A DNA stretch of 64,000 nucleotides from Ructibacterium gallinarum (GCF_014982785.1 NZ_JADCKB010000007.1:55741-119740); one strand, 5' to 3'. Shown: positions 38,341-49,432, counted from the stretch's first letter. Program-made: numbers and translations. The notes: generated from the letters alone by a model not told the origin.

Positions 38341-38369
38341 ATCATAACATAAAAATAAACAAAAGTCAA
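38341..38369 (-). promoter_or_regulatory. Sigma-A promoter of mgsA
   Basis: On the minus strand TTGACT (38369-38364), 17 bases, TATGAT (38346-38341). The transcript would carry a leader of about 170 bases with an AAGACTG/CAGTCTT stem near 38200-38245; no known riboswitch is recognised. Confidence 0.65.
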
Positions 38370-38451
38370 AGAAAAATCTACAAAAATTTATATATATTGT
38401 TTTTATATTATTTTTTTTTGCTGTGATTGCAAGGTTTTCTTTGGGAATAAA

Positions 38452-40791
38452 TTATAAGGTCCCTTCTCCTGCCGAGTTTTGTGATGCATTTGGGGCTTCT
38501 GTTTCTGTAGGGGCCTTTCCCCGCTCCGCAGACGCAGTGGGAGAGGCTGTCGCTTTTGTTCCTTCCGCATCCTCTTTCCGACTGGAAGATTTAGACGAAG
38601 ATGCTGTTGCCTTTGGCTTTCCGGTAGATTCTGGTTTTTTCGTTTCTTCCGCCTTTTTCTTTTCTGCCGCCTCCGGATTTTCTCTTTCTTCTTTTAATTC
38701 CATATAAGCATCAAAGACATCCCGCGCCACCTTAGCCGCATAGGTACTGGAGGCTCCATGTTCAATTACCACTGCCACAACGATTTCTGGATTTTCATAC
38801 GGTGCAAAACCAACAAATAATACATTATCGGCATCATCCGGCACCTCGGCAGTTCCCGTTTTGCCGGCTACTTTGTATTCACAGGTAGAAAATGCGGCTC
38901 GTGCTGTACCATTGGTCACCACCTGCCGCATACCATTGGTAACTTTTTCAAATGTGGTATCCGCAATGGGATGCTCCGACAAAATTTCTGGTTCTTTCTT
39001 ATAGACCGCTTCTTTGGTGTCATAATCCACTACTTCACTAATCAAATGAAGTTTATACCGCGTCCCCTTATTCAGCAGGGTGGCAACATAATTTGCCAGC
39101 TGCGCAGGGGTAAATAAGTTATCCGACTGACCGATAGCCGCCTGAAGCACATCACCCGGATACCATTCTTCCCCAATTTCTTCCCGATGCTCCGGGCTTG
39201 CAAGTAACCCCTTACTCTCAGGAAGTTCAATCCCTGTTTCTTCCCCCAAACCAAAGTAAGAAGCGTATTCATCTAGGGTCTCAATTCCCATTAAACGCCC
39301 TATTTCAAAAAAGAAATAGTTACACGAAACACCCAGCGCCTCTGAAACCTCAATGGTTCCGTGGGTCGCACCGGTGGAAGAATAAATTAAACAAGTAGGC
39401 TGATAAGAAGGATAATAGGTATATTTTCCCTTATCCTGAATATACGTGTCGGGCTGGATGACCCCGCTTTCCAATCCGGCAATTGCCGTTAACGGTTTAA
39501 ATGTAGAACCAGGCGAATAGGTTCCATTAAGCACCCGGTTAAACAATGGTTTGGACTTGGCTTGCACCAGTTTTTCATAATCTTCATCAAACGTAGAGGG
39601 ATCATAGGTGGGATAGGAAGCCATCGCCAAAACTTCTCCCGTGCTGGGCACAATAGCAATCGCACCTCCCGCGCCATTTTTTCCTACCGCATCGGTTATA
39701 TTCTTTTCAAGCGACTCCTCCATTGCCGCCTGTAGTTCCATATCTAAGGTTAATTTCGCGTAATTTCCGGGTTCCACTGGCTGACTCTGTAAAATTTCCG
39801 TTACACCGCCGCTTCTCGACATGGAAACACTCTTATACCCGTCTTTTCCTTTCAGGTACGGCTCTAAAACCTTTTCGAGTCCATCTTTTCCTACAATATC
39901 ATTCATGCCGTAACCCTGATCTTTTAATTCCTGGTATTCTTCCGCATAAATTTTTCCGGTACGCCCTAAAATATGGGCAGCCATACTACCGTTTGCAAAC
40001 ACACGAATTGGTTCAATTTCCACCTCTACACCAGGGAAATCCATTCCTCGCTCCTTAAGCTGCTGTACCACTTCATCGCTGACATCCCGGGCAATAATGT
40101 ACGGATTACTTGCACTGAAATTACTTTTTTCCATATCATACCGGACCGAAACTATATGCAAAAGTTCCTGCTCTGTATATTTCCCTGCCACCGCATACTT
40201 ACTGCGGTAATACTCCATAATCTGACGTGCATCAGAATACTGCGTGAGTTTGTTTTCTTCCTTCCAGGTCTGGAGTTTCTTTTCTTGCTCTGCTTTCAAG
40301 GTAGCCGCGGCATCAGCATCAATTTCTTCTTCAGAGTCCGCCGCCTCCTTAATAGCCTGCTTGTCCGATTCCTCCGCCTTTTTTACCTCTTCAAGTTCTT
40401 CCTGCCCATCCGTATAAACAAAGCCCCATTTTTGATTCTTTTCATCATAAAAAACAGGGAACTCTGACTCCAAACTGCCTCCATCCTCTGTTACAAGACG
40501 GCTGACTGCCAGAATCTCTTCATTCAGTTCATCATCACTTAAATCTATTTTTTGAAACTGGATCGCATATCCCATTTCATTCTCTACAAATGGATTCCCA
40601 TAACGATCCAGTATCTCACCCCGGGGCGCCTTTACGGGATACGCCCGCAACAGACGCTGTTCCGCCTGTTGACGATAACTTTCGCCCTTGACCACCTGTA
40701 GGTCAAACAGACGAATCACACAGGCTAAAACCAATACGCCTATCAGAGCCAATACAATAATATACCGATTGTTAAATCCTTTTCCGTCCAA
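38452..40791 (-). CDS. mrdA: Penicillin-binding protein 2 (elongasome transpeptidase)
   Basis: Class B PBP that cross-links peptidoglycan with the Mre system. I choose a TTG start at 40791, behind GAGGGTGA and after the mreD stop (779 residues); an ATG at 40866 would overlap mreD. One N-terminal membrane helix, a dimerisation domain, then the transpeptidase: SxxK as STFK near residue 428, SCN near 487, KTG near 641. Two oddities: a charged, coiled, Glu/Lys/Ala-rich insert near residues 125-185, and a C-terminal tail of about 90 residues rich in Ser, Lys, Thr, Ala and Glu. Confidence 0.92.
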   Translation of the reverse strand: MDGKGFNNRYIIVLALIGVLVLACVIRLFDLQVVKGESYRQQAEQRLLRAYPVKAPRGEILDRYGNPFVENEMGYAIQFQKIDLSDDELNEEILAVSRLVTEDGGSLESEFPVFYDEKNQKWGFVYTDGQEELEEVKKAEESDKQAIKEAADSEEEIDADAAATLKAEQEKKLQTWKEENKLTQYSDARQIMEYYRSKYAVAGKYTEQELLHIVSVRYDMEKSNFSASNPYIIARDVSDEVVQQLKERGMDFPGVEVEIEPIRVFANGSMAAHILGRTGKIYAEEYQELKDQGYGMNDIVGKDGLEKVLEPYLKGKDGYKSVSMSRSGGVTEILQSQPVEPGNYAKLTLDMELQAAMEESLEKNITDAVGKNGAGGAIAIVPSTGEVLAMASYPTYDPSTFDEDYEKLVQAKSKPLFNRVLNGTYSPGSTFKPLTAIAGLESGVIQPDTYIQDKGKYTYYPSYQPTCLIYSSTGATHGTIEVSEALGVSCNYFFFEIGRLMGIETLDEYASYFGLGEETGIELPESKGLLASPEHREEIGEEWYPGDVLQAAIGQSDNLFTPAQLANYVATLLNKGTRYKLHLISEVVDYDTKEAVYKKEPEILSEHPIADTTFEKVTNGMRQVVTNGTARAAFSTCEYKVAGKTGTAEVPDDADNVLFVGFAPYENPEIVVAVVIEHGASSTYAAKVARDVFDAYMELKEERENPEAAEKKKAEETKKPESTGKPKATASSSKSSSRKEDAEGTKATASPTASAERGKAPTETEAPNASQNSAGEGTL

Positions 40792-40826
40792 GCCGTCACC
40801 CTCTTTCTGTCTTTTTATTTCTAAAA

Positions 40827-41327
40827 TCAAGAAATTCGTTTCAAACGCAGCAGCTTCATCAGCCATAGCATAGGAAACGCAAGCAAAAATCCCACTACAG
40901 CATTATAAATCGCCTCAGGGAACGCGGTACGAAAAATTGCGGTTACAAATCCAATATCTCCCCGAACCATCAGCCGGGCCAGATAATAAATGAGTGCCGC
41001 CGCCAACGTTCCTGCTGCCACTGTAACGGTCCCTGCCAACCGTTTTCCACCGCTGAAAAACCGTTCGCTTAAAAAGCCTGCCGCAAATCCTATATATAAA
41101 TAGCTCAGACTGCTGACACCAATCATACGTCCAATCATCAAGTCATATACCAATCCAAAAATCATGCCGCAGACAGCGCCTTCTGTTTTACCCCGGAAAA
41201 ACCCGGTCATAACAATAAAACATAAAAACAGGTTCGGCGCAATTCCCCATATAGCCAATTCTCTTACCAAGGTAGGCTGAAAAACCGCTAGCAAGATCAG
41301 CCATATTCCATAAAATACAATCTGCAC
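40827..41327 (-). CDS. mreD: Rod-shape-determining protein MreD
   Basis: A 166-residue, very hydrophobic protein with about five membrane segments, in the standard slot between mreC and PBP2. It begins with GTG behind GGAGGTG. MreD is part of the elongasome at the cell membrane; sequence conservation is low, so context carries much of the call. Confidence 0.88.
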   Translation of the reverse strand: MQIVFYGIWLILLAVFQPTLVRELAIWGIAPNLFLCFIVMTGFFRGKTEGAVCGMIFGLVYDLMIGRMIGVSSLSYLYIGFAAGFLSERFFSGGKRLAGTVTVAAGTLAAALIYYLARLMVRGDIGFVTAIFRTAFPEAIYNAVVGFLLAFPMLWLMKLLRLKRIS

Positions 41328-41362
41328 TGCAAAACACCTCCAGTGTCACGCCTAAACCTTTC

Positions 41363-42655
41363 TCATTCTCTTAGCTCAGATCCATCCCCAGCCATGCTGC
41401 CACCTGAAGAACTGTTACCCGACGAACTGCTGCCCGATGAACTGCTACTCGACGAATTGCTACTCGATGAATTGCCGCCTGATGAACTGCTATTCGACGA
41501 ATTGCTACTCGATGAATTGCCACCTGATGAACTGCTGCCTGACGAACTGTTACCTGACGAGCTGCTGCTCGATGAATTGCCGCCTGACGAACTACCTCCA
41601 GATGTATTTTGTGACGGCTTTGCAGTAGTACGTGAATTAGAACTTCCACTTGTAGAAGACGGCTTTGAGGTCGCAGAAGCTCCGCTTTTTGAACTGCTGC
41701 TGGAACTGGAAGTCTTATCCTCGTCTTCCTCTTCACCGTTTTCTGTCTTTTTATCCGTATCCTCTTTTCCGTTATCCGTCGTCGTTTCTTCTTCGCCGCT
41801 CAGTCTGCCAATATCATCTACATGATTTTTTAAAACAAAAACCTGACTGAGCTTGCTCATATCCACAATTGGCTCCACCGATGCATATTTTGACATGGTA
41901 GTATTATCTTCTTTTACTTCCAACACCTTTCCTATCAGCAATCCCTTGGGATAAACTCCACCCAGGCCGGAAGTTTCCACATAATCTCCCGGCTCAATAT
42001 CAGTATCCCTTGAAAGATATCCCAGCCTGCACTGCCCTTGATACCGGAGTGCAGAATCCCCTTCCAAAATACCAATATCTTTGGAGCGTTCCACCATACT
42101 TCCTACGCCGCTCTCCGGGTCAAGAATGGTAATGACTTCTGCCCAACTGCTGCCAACCCTGTAAACTTGTCCGATCAATTCCTTGTTCGCCGTAAGAACC
42201 GGTTGGTTTTTCTGTATACCATCATTGGTACCTTTGTTAATGGTAAAACTGCTGTACCAGTTAGAGGGATCCTTTGCAATCACAGAAGCCGCCGTCAATT
42301 CAAGCTTTTTTTCATTCTCTGCAAGATCCAGCATCTGCCGAAGTTCAGCATTTTCCTCTTCAAGCCCTTGTGCGTCACGCACACGTTTGTCCAATTCAAC
42401 ATTGGCAGCTTTTAATTGTTCATTTTCTTCCCGCAATGCCTTTACACTGCCGAAATATTCAAAAATATTACTGAACCAGCCACCCATTCCGGAAGAAGCC
42501 GACTGTCCGGCGGCCGCTGCCGCACCTACAGCATTCTCTGCGGCATTGACTTTTTCCCGTCCGGCAGAAGCACCAAAAATACCAATCATAACCGCAATGA
42601 CCAGCGTAGCTGCAACCAGAAATACAAGCTGTTTATTTTCAAAAAAATTTCTCAC
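41363..42655 (-). CDS. mreC: Rod-shape-determining protein MreC with a low-complexity tail
   Basis: 430 residues starting with GTG behind GAGGGG. One N-terminal membrane helix, a coiled coil near residues 65-105, then the extracellular beta domains that bind PBP2 (DPSNWYSSF, YRVGSSWAEV, GLLIGKVLEV). After about residue 295 the chain becomes acidic, then almost pure Ser, Gly and Asn (last about 80 residues). Typical MreC is about 280-300 residues, so the tail is extra. At the DNA level the tail is built from near-repeats in multiples of three bases. Confidence 0.92.
   Translation of the reverse strand: MRNFFENKQLVFLVAATLVIAVMIGIFGASAGREKVNAAENAVGAAAAAGQSASSGMGGWFSNIFEYFGSVKALREENEQLKAANVELDKRVRDAQGLEEENAELRQMLDLAENEKKLELTAASVIAKDPSNWYSSFTINKGTNDGIQKNQPVLTANKELIGQVYRVGSSWAEVITILDPESGVGSMVERSKDIGILEGDSALRYQGQCRLGYLSRDTDIEPGDYVETSGLGGVYPKGLLIGKVLEVKEDNTTMSKYASVEPIVDMSKLSQVFVLKNHVDDIGRLSGEEETTTDNGKEDTDKKTENGEEEDEDKTSSSSSSSKSGASATSKPSSTSGSSNSRTTAKPSQNTSGGSSSGGNSSSSSSSGNSSSGSSSSGGNSSSSNSSNSSSSGGNSSSSNSSSSSSSGSSSSGNSSSGGSMAGDGSELRE
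41397..41605. repeat. mreC: Coding tandem repeat in the 3' end of mreC
   Basis: The plus strand shows many near-copies of a 15-base unit resembling GATGAACTGCTGCCC, varying mostly at third codon positions on the mreC strand. It encodes runs of Ser with Gly and Asn. Copy number is likely to vary between strains. Confidence 0.8.
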
Positions 42656-42696
42656 AATGACCCCTCACAACCAAGGAGCAAACGCCCCCTATTCTC

Positions 42697-43698
42697 TTAT
42701 AAAAAACTATTTTGCCGTCTTCCCATTTCTGCCATAAAATCCAAAGATTTTCCGGCGCCAGCCGCCACACATTCCATGGGTTCTTCGGCAATATAAACCG
42801 GTATTTCGGTATTGACATGAATCAGGCGTCCCAAACCTTTCAGTTTGGCACCTCCGCCAGCCAAAACAATGCCGCTGACCATAATATCTGATGCCAATTC
42901 CGGCGGCGTTTTTTCTAAAGCCACTTTTACCGCATCCACGATCTCCTCCGCATTTTCTTTCAATGCTTCCCGCACCTCATCTGAAGTAATCACAGCCGTC
43001 TTGGGAAGCCCGGTCATGAGATCTCTTCCTTTGATCTCTGTTTTATCCGTTTCCCGATAAAAATAGGCAGAACCTATACTGCATTTTACCTGCTGGGCCG
43101 TAACATCACCAATAGACATATTATACTTGCGTTTCACATACTGCACAATGGAATTATCAAATGCATCTCCGGCCACACGCACCGAATGAGACACCACAAT
43201 CCCACCAAGAGAAATCACCGCAACCTCTGTTACCCCAGCGCCCACATTGACAATCATATTACCGCACGGTTCACTAATTTCAATCCCGCAGCCAATGGCA
43301 GCCGCCAAGGGCTGTTCGATCAGATAGACCTCTTTTGCGCCTGCATTCCTGGCCGCTTCGGTCACCGCTCTGCGCTCTACCTCCGTAATACCGCAAGGCA
43401 CACAAATTACTACCCGAATACGAAAAAAACTATTTTTTGCAGTTTTTTTAATAAAGTGTTTTAGCAAGGCAACTGTCCCTTGGAAACTGGTAATGACGCC
43501 GTTCCGGATTGGACGAAGCGCCTGGACTCCGTCAGGGGTTCTTCCCATCATATCGCTGGCATCACTTCCAATTGCCAGAATCTGCTGATTTTTGGTGCTC
43601 CGCACCACCATAGACGGTTCGTTAAGTACAATTCCCCGTTTTTTTTCATATATCAGCGTATTCGCTGTGCCAAGATCAATTCCCAGATCCACCGCCAT
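42697..43698 (-). CDS. mreB: Rod-shape-determining protein MreB
   Basis: Actin-like ATPase that guides lateral wall synthesis. 333 residues with the phosphate-1 motif DLGIDLGTANT near residues 4-14, the INVGAGVTEVAVISLG phosphate-2 region near residue 155, and the adenosine motif VLAGGGAKLKGL near residue 275. It lies directly upstream of mreC in the usual mreBCD order; maf precedes it. Confidence 0.95.
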   Translation of the reverse strand: MAVDLGIDLGTANTLIYEKKRGIVLNEPSMVVRSTKNQQILAIGSDASDMMGRTPDGVQALRPIRNGVITSFQGTVALLKHFIKKTAKNSFFRIRVVICVPCGITEVERRAVTEAARNAGAKEVYLIEQPLAAAIGCGIEISEPCGNMIVNVGAGVTEVAVISLGGIVVSHSVRVAGDAFDNSIVQYVKRKYNMSIGDVTAQQVKCSIGSAYFYRETDKTEIKGRDLMTGLPKTAVITSDEVREALKENAEEIVDAVKVALEKTPPELASDIMVSGIVLAGGGAKLKGLGRLIHVNTEIPVYIAEEPMECVAAGAGKSLDFMAEMGRRQNSFL

Positions 43699-43730
43699 AC
43701 TACCATCTCCTATCTTTTTAATTTCAAATT

Positions 43731-44327
43731 TTATTTTTGGCTCTCTTCCATCAAATCAATGCCAAAGCTTTCTTTCAAAATTATACCCAGTCTGCACAAA
43801 GGCAGACCTACCACATTAAAATAATCCCCATCGATACTTTCAATAAACAAAGCGCCTATCTTCTGAATTCCGTAGGCGCCAGCTTTATCCATAGGCTCAC
43901 CGGACCGGATATAACTGTGGATTTCCGCTTCAGATAAAGATCGGAAACGTACCTTTGTTACCACAAAATCCGAAACTTTTTTTCCGGTTTTTGTATCCAC
44001 AACAGCCAGCCCTGTATAAACCCGGTGCGTTTTCCCCGATAAGGAAAACAACATGGCAAATGCTTCATCCTCATCATCCGGCTTTCCCAAAATCTTCTCA
44101 CCTAGTACAACCACCGTATCCGCCGCCAAAATCAGCGCATCTTTTTTTAAACGCTTGGCTGTATTTTCTGCTTTTTGCATTGCCAGACGCCGCACCGTTT
44201 CCTCTGGGTTTTCACCAGGAATCAGCTCCTCTTCTCCGTCATCTGCCATCACTTCAAACTCCGGCAAAACCCGTTTTAATAATTCTCTACGCCGGGGAGA
44301 CCCGGACGCCAACACTACCGTTTTCAT
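43731..44327 (-). CDS. maf: Maf-family nucleoside triphosphate pyrophosphatase
   Basis: A 198-residue house-cleaning enzyme that hydrolyses non-canonical or methylated nucleotides (dTTP/UTP or m7GTP subclasses). The N-terminal SGSPRRRELL near residues 8-17, the AADTVVVLG segment near residue 68 and GKPDDEDEA follow the family. The gene next to mreBCD is the usual arrangement and the source of the name septum-formation inhibitor. It sits beside dut, a second nucleotide sanitiser. Confidence 0.93.
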   Translation of the reverse strand: MKTVVLASGSPRRRELLKRVLPEFEVMADDGEEELIPGENPEETVRRLAMQKAENTAKRLKKDALILAADTVVVLGEKILGKPDDEDEAFAMLFSLSGKTHRVYTGLAVVDTKTGKKVSDFVVTKVRFRSLSEAEIHSYIRSGEPMDKAGAYGIQKIGALFIESIDGDYFNVVGLPLCRLGIILKESFGIDLMEESQK

Positions 44328-44344
44328 TCCTGTTCCTCCCCCTT

Positions 44345-44779
44345 TTATCTTCCTGTGGAACCAAAGCCGCCTGCACCACGCTCCGTTTGATCAAGTTCAT
44401 CCGTTTCCTCCCACTGAGCACGAGCAACGGGCAGAAAAACCAACTGGGCAATTCTGTCCCCCGGATTAATGGTATAGCTTTCTTCGGATATATTATGCAC
44501 GGCTACCTTAATTTCACCAGTATAATCGCTGTCAATCACACCTACGCTATTGCACATGGAAATACCCTTTTTAAATGCCAATCCGGAACGGGGAAAAATA
44601 AATCCGCCATATCCCTCCGGTATCTGAATGGCTATTCCGGTGGGTATCAAAGCCCTGCCGCCAGCAGGAACCGTAACCGGCCCGGACAACGCGGCTGCTA
44701 AATCCATACCGGCACTGCCTTGGGTGGCATATTCCGGTACAGGAACATTTTTCTGCAAATATTTAATTTTGACTACCAT
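44345..44779 (-). CDS. dut: dUTP diphosphatase
   Basis: Hydrolyses dUTP to dUMP, keeping uracil out of DNA. 144 residues with the five trimeric dUTPase motifs: AGMDLAA, PRSGLAFKKGI, GVIDSDYTGEI, DRIAQLVF and the C-terminal arm RGAGGFGSTG. The start overlaps the U32 gene stop (TAATG). Confidence 0.96.
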   Translation of the reverse strand: MVVKIKYLQKNVPVPEYATQGSAGMDLAAALSGPVTVPAGGRALIPTGIAIQIPEGYGGFIFPRSGLAFKKGISMCNSVGVIDSDYTGEIKVAVHNISEESYTINPGDRIAQLVFLPVARAQWEETDELDQTERGAGGFGSTGR

Positions 44780-46857
44780 TATGACATGACCCCCTTGTAA
44801 AAATGTAGTCTGGTATATTCTCCAGCCGGAGCCTCTCCTTTAAGACAACTACTGCATATTTTTCTGCATTCCTCCGGCGATTCCATCGTAAACAACAATC
44901 TTCCATATGCCGCACCTGCATCTTTGATTTTCGAAATCTGATCACCCATATACAGCGGCACCGTATTCAACACCACGCTTCTGCAGGAATCCCCGTCACG
45001 CAGCAAAGAAAACACCTTGCCACGGCGATCCCAAAGCTTGCCGCCTTCCGGTGGGCACGGACACTGTCCCAAATTTTTACTAATACAGTTTTCGGTAAGC
45101 ATCAACGGTAGGTATCCATAAACCAGCACCTCGGCTGGCAAATATTTCTTTAAATCCCGAATCTGCGCCAGATTCAGTTCAGGCGATAAACATACCGCCT
45201 GCAGTCCCAGATTTTTAAGCGCCTGCATCGCTCTGCTGTTGGCCGTATTGAGCCGGTGTCCTCCCCAAAGAGAAAATAAACCTTTGCCCTCCTGAATCCA
45301 ACCCAGATTTTCTGCACGCAATGCCGAAAACCCCATTTTACACAGCTGTTTCAGCTGTTCTGCCAAAGCCATCCGCTGGCTGTCATGTAAAATTACAGGA
45401 GGGGATAGAATCATTCTTTCTTTTTCTTCCAAAAACAGTTCCGGCTGTTCCGATACCACATGAAGAGGTACATCAATTCGGTAAAAAGGAAATTCCTTTA
45501 CAGCACAAAACTGTTCTGCAGTTTGCACCGAGGCGGTAAAACGAAACTCCATCGACACCTCCCGTTCTAAATCTTCCGAAAGCGGATACATCTTTTTCCG
45601 CGCTTGCTCCATTATCTTTTTTTCCAATGCCGCAACTGCCTCCCGGCGGAGTCCATTTAACACACGCACCGGTACGAACGGTTTGCCAAAACGCTGTATC
45701 TCTATTTTTTCAGCAAAAAAAGCCGTCCCTCCCATTTTACTCAGCTGCTTTTTCGTTTCATCCAGTCCAGCAGGTTCTTTTTCCGCCTTTTCCAGCGGTT
45801 TTTCACCCCTGCAAGTCACGGATTCTCCCAATCCTTCCAGAGTAAGTTCCGGAAGGCTGCCTTCACGCAAAATTGCACTTAACAACACCGGCACCGTCTT
45901 TTCGGGCAGTGCCGGCAAAACCATATTTCCCTTGACATACGGGTTGTCCGGCTTATGAAAAGCAAACATACTTTTCCCCGTTTTTCCTGTAAAATATCCG
46001 TCTGTAAGCCCGCCCCGATAAAAAACCCTGTTTAACATTTCATACTCTTCCCGAGAGGGCTGTCTTTTTTCATCAATACATTTTCGGTAAATCCGAGTCA
46101 CGACAGAAACATAGTCCGGCCCTTTCATCCGTCCCTCAATTTTTAAAGAGGCAACGCCCATTTTCTCCAGCTGGGCAAGATGCCGGATCAGGGACATATC
46201 TTTTAAACTCAGATAAAACTGTTCCCTGCCATCACCGCTGTGATACGGCAACCTGCAGGGCTGTGCACAACTGCCTCGGTTTCCGCTCCGTCCACCTAGA
46301 ACACTGCTCATCAAGCATTGACCAGAATAGCTCATGCACATGGCCCCGTGAACGAACACCTCGATTTCAGCATTACAATGAGACAAGATATGTTGCATAT
46401 CCTCCCGCGAAAGTTCCCGCGACAATACAATGCGCTGTACGCCCATACTCTCCAGCAGCCGAACACCAGCTAGATTATGCACTGTCATCTGGGTGCTGGC
46501 ATGAATACTCATTTCCGGACATAACTGCTGAAAGTACCGTACAACGCCCAAATCCTGTACGATGATCCCGTCAATCCCGGCGTCTGCCAAAATTCCCGCA
46601 AAGGATTCCAAGTCAGAAAATTCGCGGTCAAGCGTCATCGTATTCACTGTCACATACGTCTTCACCTTCCGCAAACGGCAATAAACAGCCGCTTCGTAAA
46701 TTTCCTGCGGTCCAAAATTATCTGCAAAACTCCGGGCGCCAAATGCCTTTCCGCCAAAATACACGGCATCTGCACCGGCAGATACGGCCGCTTTCAGACA
46801 TTCCATATTCCCGGCTGGCGCCAATAATTCTATTTTCCCTGTCTTTGTTTTTTCCAT
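44779..46857 (-). CDS. U32-family protein with C-terminal DUF3656-type region
   Basis: 692 residues. The U32 signature is present near residue 165 (VHGAMCMSYSGQC), with further cysteines in RGSCAQPCR. Length and layout match RlhA-like proteins, which hydroxylate a cytidine of 23S rRNA with prephenate-dependent chemistry, rather than the shorter TrhP/YegQ tRNA hydroxylases. The name peptidase is historical. It lies between zapA and dut, coupled to dut by a one-base overlap. The modified RNA is inferred. Confidence 0.85.
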   Translation of the reverse strand: MEKTKTGKIELLAPAGNMECLKAAVSAGADAVYFGGKAFGARSFADNFGPQEIYEAAVYCRLRKVKTYVTVNTMTLDREFSDLESFAGILADAGIDGIIVQDLGVVRYFQQLCPEMSIHASTQMTVHNLAGVRLLESMGVQRIVLSRELSREDMQHILSHCNAEIEVFVHGAMCMSYSGQCLMSSVLGGRSGNRGSCAQPCRLPYHSGDGREQFYLSLKDMSLIRHLAQLEKMGVASLKIEGRMKGPDYVSVVTRIYRKCIDEKRQPSREEYEMLNRVFYRGGLTDGYFTGKTGKSMFAFHKPDNPYVKGNMVLPALPEKTVPVLLSAILREGSLPELTLEGLGESVTCRGEKPLEKAEKEPAGLDETKKQLSKMGGTAFFAEKIEIQRFGKPFVPVRVLNGLRREAVAALEKKIMEQARKKMYPLSEDLEREVSMEFRFTASVQTAEQFCAVKEFPFYRIDVPLHVVSEQPELFLEEKERMILSPPVILHDSQRMALAEQLKQLCKMGFSALRAENLGWIQEGKGLFSLWGGHRLNTANSRAMQALKNLGLQAVCLSPELNLAQIRDLKKYLPAEVLVYGYLPLMLTENCISKNLGQCPCPPEGGKLWDRRGKVFSLLRDGDSCRSVVLNTVPLYMGDQISKIKDAGAAYGRLLFTMESPEECRKICSSCLKGEAPAGEYTRLHFYKGVMS

Positions 46858-46863
46858 ATGCCT

Positions 46864-47250
46864 TTATCCCTGACGCCGGCGGACGGAAGATAGTTCCGTT
46901 TCCTTTTTCGCCAGTTCAATTTGCAGCTTGTGCATATCCTCCTTCAGTTTTTCCACCTCAAGCTTTTTTGCCTCAAGCTCTTCGCCGCTCCGCTGTGCCT
47001 CTTCCATATACCGTTTCAGTTCCAACCGGATATTGTCAAGCACGCCTTCGTTTTTCAAAAGCTCGTCTGCAATATTAATGGAGGTAAGCACAGCCGTCAT
47101 AGCGGTGCTAAGCTGTTTGTTGCCCTCCTGGATTTGTGCCATACGCTTGTTGACCAGCAGCGCTACCCGCTGCACATACTCCTCCGACTCATTAGTAAGC
47201 AGCGTGTACTCTACGTTATTGATCTTTACTTCCACTTTTTTGTTTTCCAT
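46864..47250 (-). CDS. zapA: Cell division protein ZapA
   Basis: 128 residues. The N-terminal region (KVEVKINNVEYTLLTNESEEY) is the ZapA globular head; a long charged coiled coil follows from about residue 60 to the end. ZapA bundles FtsZ filaments at midcell. It starts a run of division and shape genes with the U32 gene seven bases downstream. Confidence 0.9.
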   Translation of the reverse strand: MENKKVEVKINNVEYTLLTNESEEYVQRVALLVNKRMAQIQEGNKQLSTAMTAVLTSINIADELLKNEGVLDNIRLELKRYMEEAQRSGEELEAKKLEVEKLKEDMHKLQIELAKKETELSSVRRRQG

Positions 47251-47289
47251 GGCTTTCTCCTTTATTTCGCATTTCCTGCGACAATCCGC

Positions 47290-47838
47290 TCAGCTTTTTT
47301 TCAGTAGCCTCATGGTTTTTAACACCCCGGCCACGGTCTTTGCATCTGAGATTTCATTTGCCATAATCCGATCCACCGCTTCTTCAAACGGCATGCGTAA
47401 AATATCCAGATATTCATCTGGATCCGGATGAATGTTCCCTTCATAAAGGTCCGTTGCCAAATACAGATATGTCACCTCGTCTGTAAATCCCGGTGACGGA
47501 TAAATAAATCCCAAGGGCTCAAATCGGCGCGCCTTCAATCCGGTCTCTTCCTCCAGTTCCCTGATGCCGCACGTCTGGGGATCTTCCCCCGGATCCAGCT
47601 TTCCAGCCGGAATCTCTAGAATCGCTTTTTCTATTGCCTTCCGAAACTGACGAACTAAAATAACCTCATCGCTTTCTGTTAAAGCCACTACGCCCACACC
47701 GCCCGGATGCGCAACCAGTTCCCTGGTTGCAATCTTACCTCCAGGCATTGCAACCTTGTCTACAGTAAGCTTTACAATTTTCCCTTCGTAAATCTTTTCA
47801 GACGAAATGGTTTTTTCTTCAAATATCACAACTTTCAT
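47290..47838 (-). CDS. Nudix hydrolase, ADP-ribose pyrophosphatase type
   Basis: 182 residues with a full Nudix box: G-x5-E-x7-REx-EExG, from GKLDPGED to RELEEETG near residues 77-99. The FIYPSPGFTDE segment after the box is typical of ADP-ribose pyrophosphatases (NudF). Lies upstream of zapA on the same strand. Confidence 0.9.
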   Translation of the reverse strand: MKVVIFEEKTISSEKIYEGKIVKLTVDKVAMPGGKIATRELVAHPGGVGVVALTESDEVILVRQFRKAIEKAILEIPAGKLDPGEDPQTCGIRELEEETGLKARRFEPLGFIYPSPGFTDEVTYLYLATDLYEGNIHPDPDEYLDILRMPFEEAVDRIMANEISDAKTVAGVLKTMRLLKKS

Positions 47839-47974
47839 CCTCTCTCACGATTCCGATTTTAAGTTAATTATATATTTTTTTCTGTTCTGCAGTCTAAAAA
47901 ATACAGCGGGGAAATTACCGCCATAAACACAGACAGACGGCCAGTGAATGCCTCTCCTTTAAAAAGAGCCGTTC

Positions 47975-48015
47975 ACCGGACGTCCGCACCGGAGGGGGCA
48001 AAAGCCCCCTCCAAG
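47975..48015 (-). terminator. Hairpin after gdhA
   Basis: GGAGGGGGC and GCCCCCTCC (about 47992-48013) form a strong 9-bp stem around AAAA. No T-tract follows on the minus strand, so termination efficiency is uncertain. The rest of the gap 47839-48027 is the AT-rich leader of the Nudix gene. Confidence 0.5.
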
Positions 48016-48027
48016 CATAGTCACATT

Positions 48028-49377
<1,350 letters not shown>

Positions 49378-49432
49378 TTATCACTACTCCTTGCTATTTA
49401 TGATAAATTTATTTTTTTCTAAAACTTTATGT

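Noticed and set aside
41343..41825. A plus-strand open frame of 160 residues with Leu-Leu-Pro-Asp-Glu-type repeats
   Set aside because: It is the antisense reading of the mreC tail repeat; no ribosome site, and mreC is certain.
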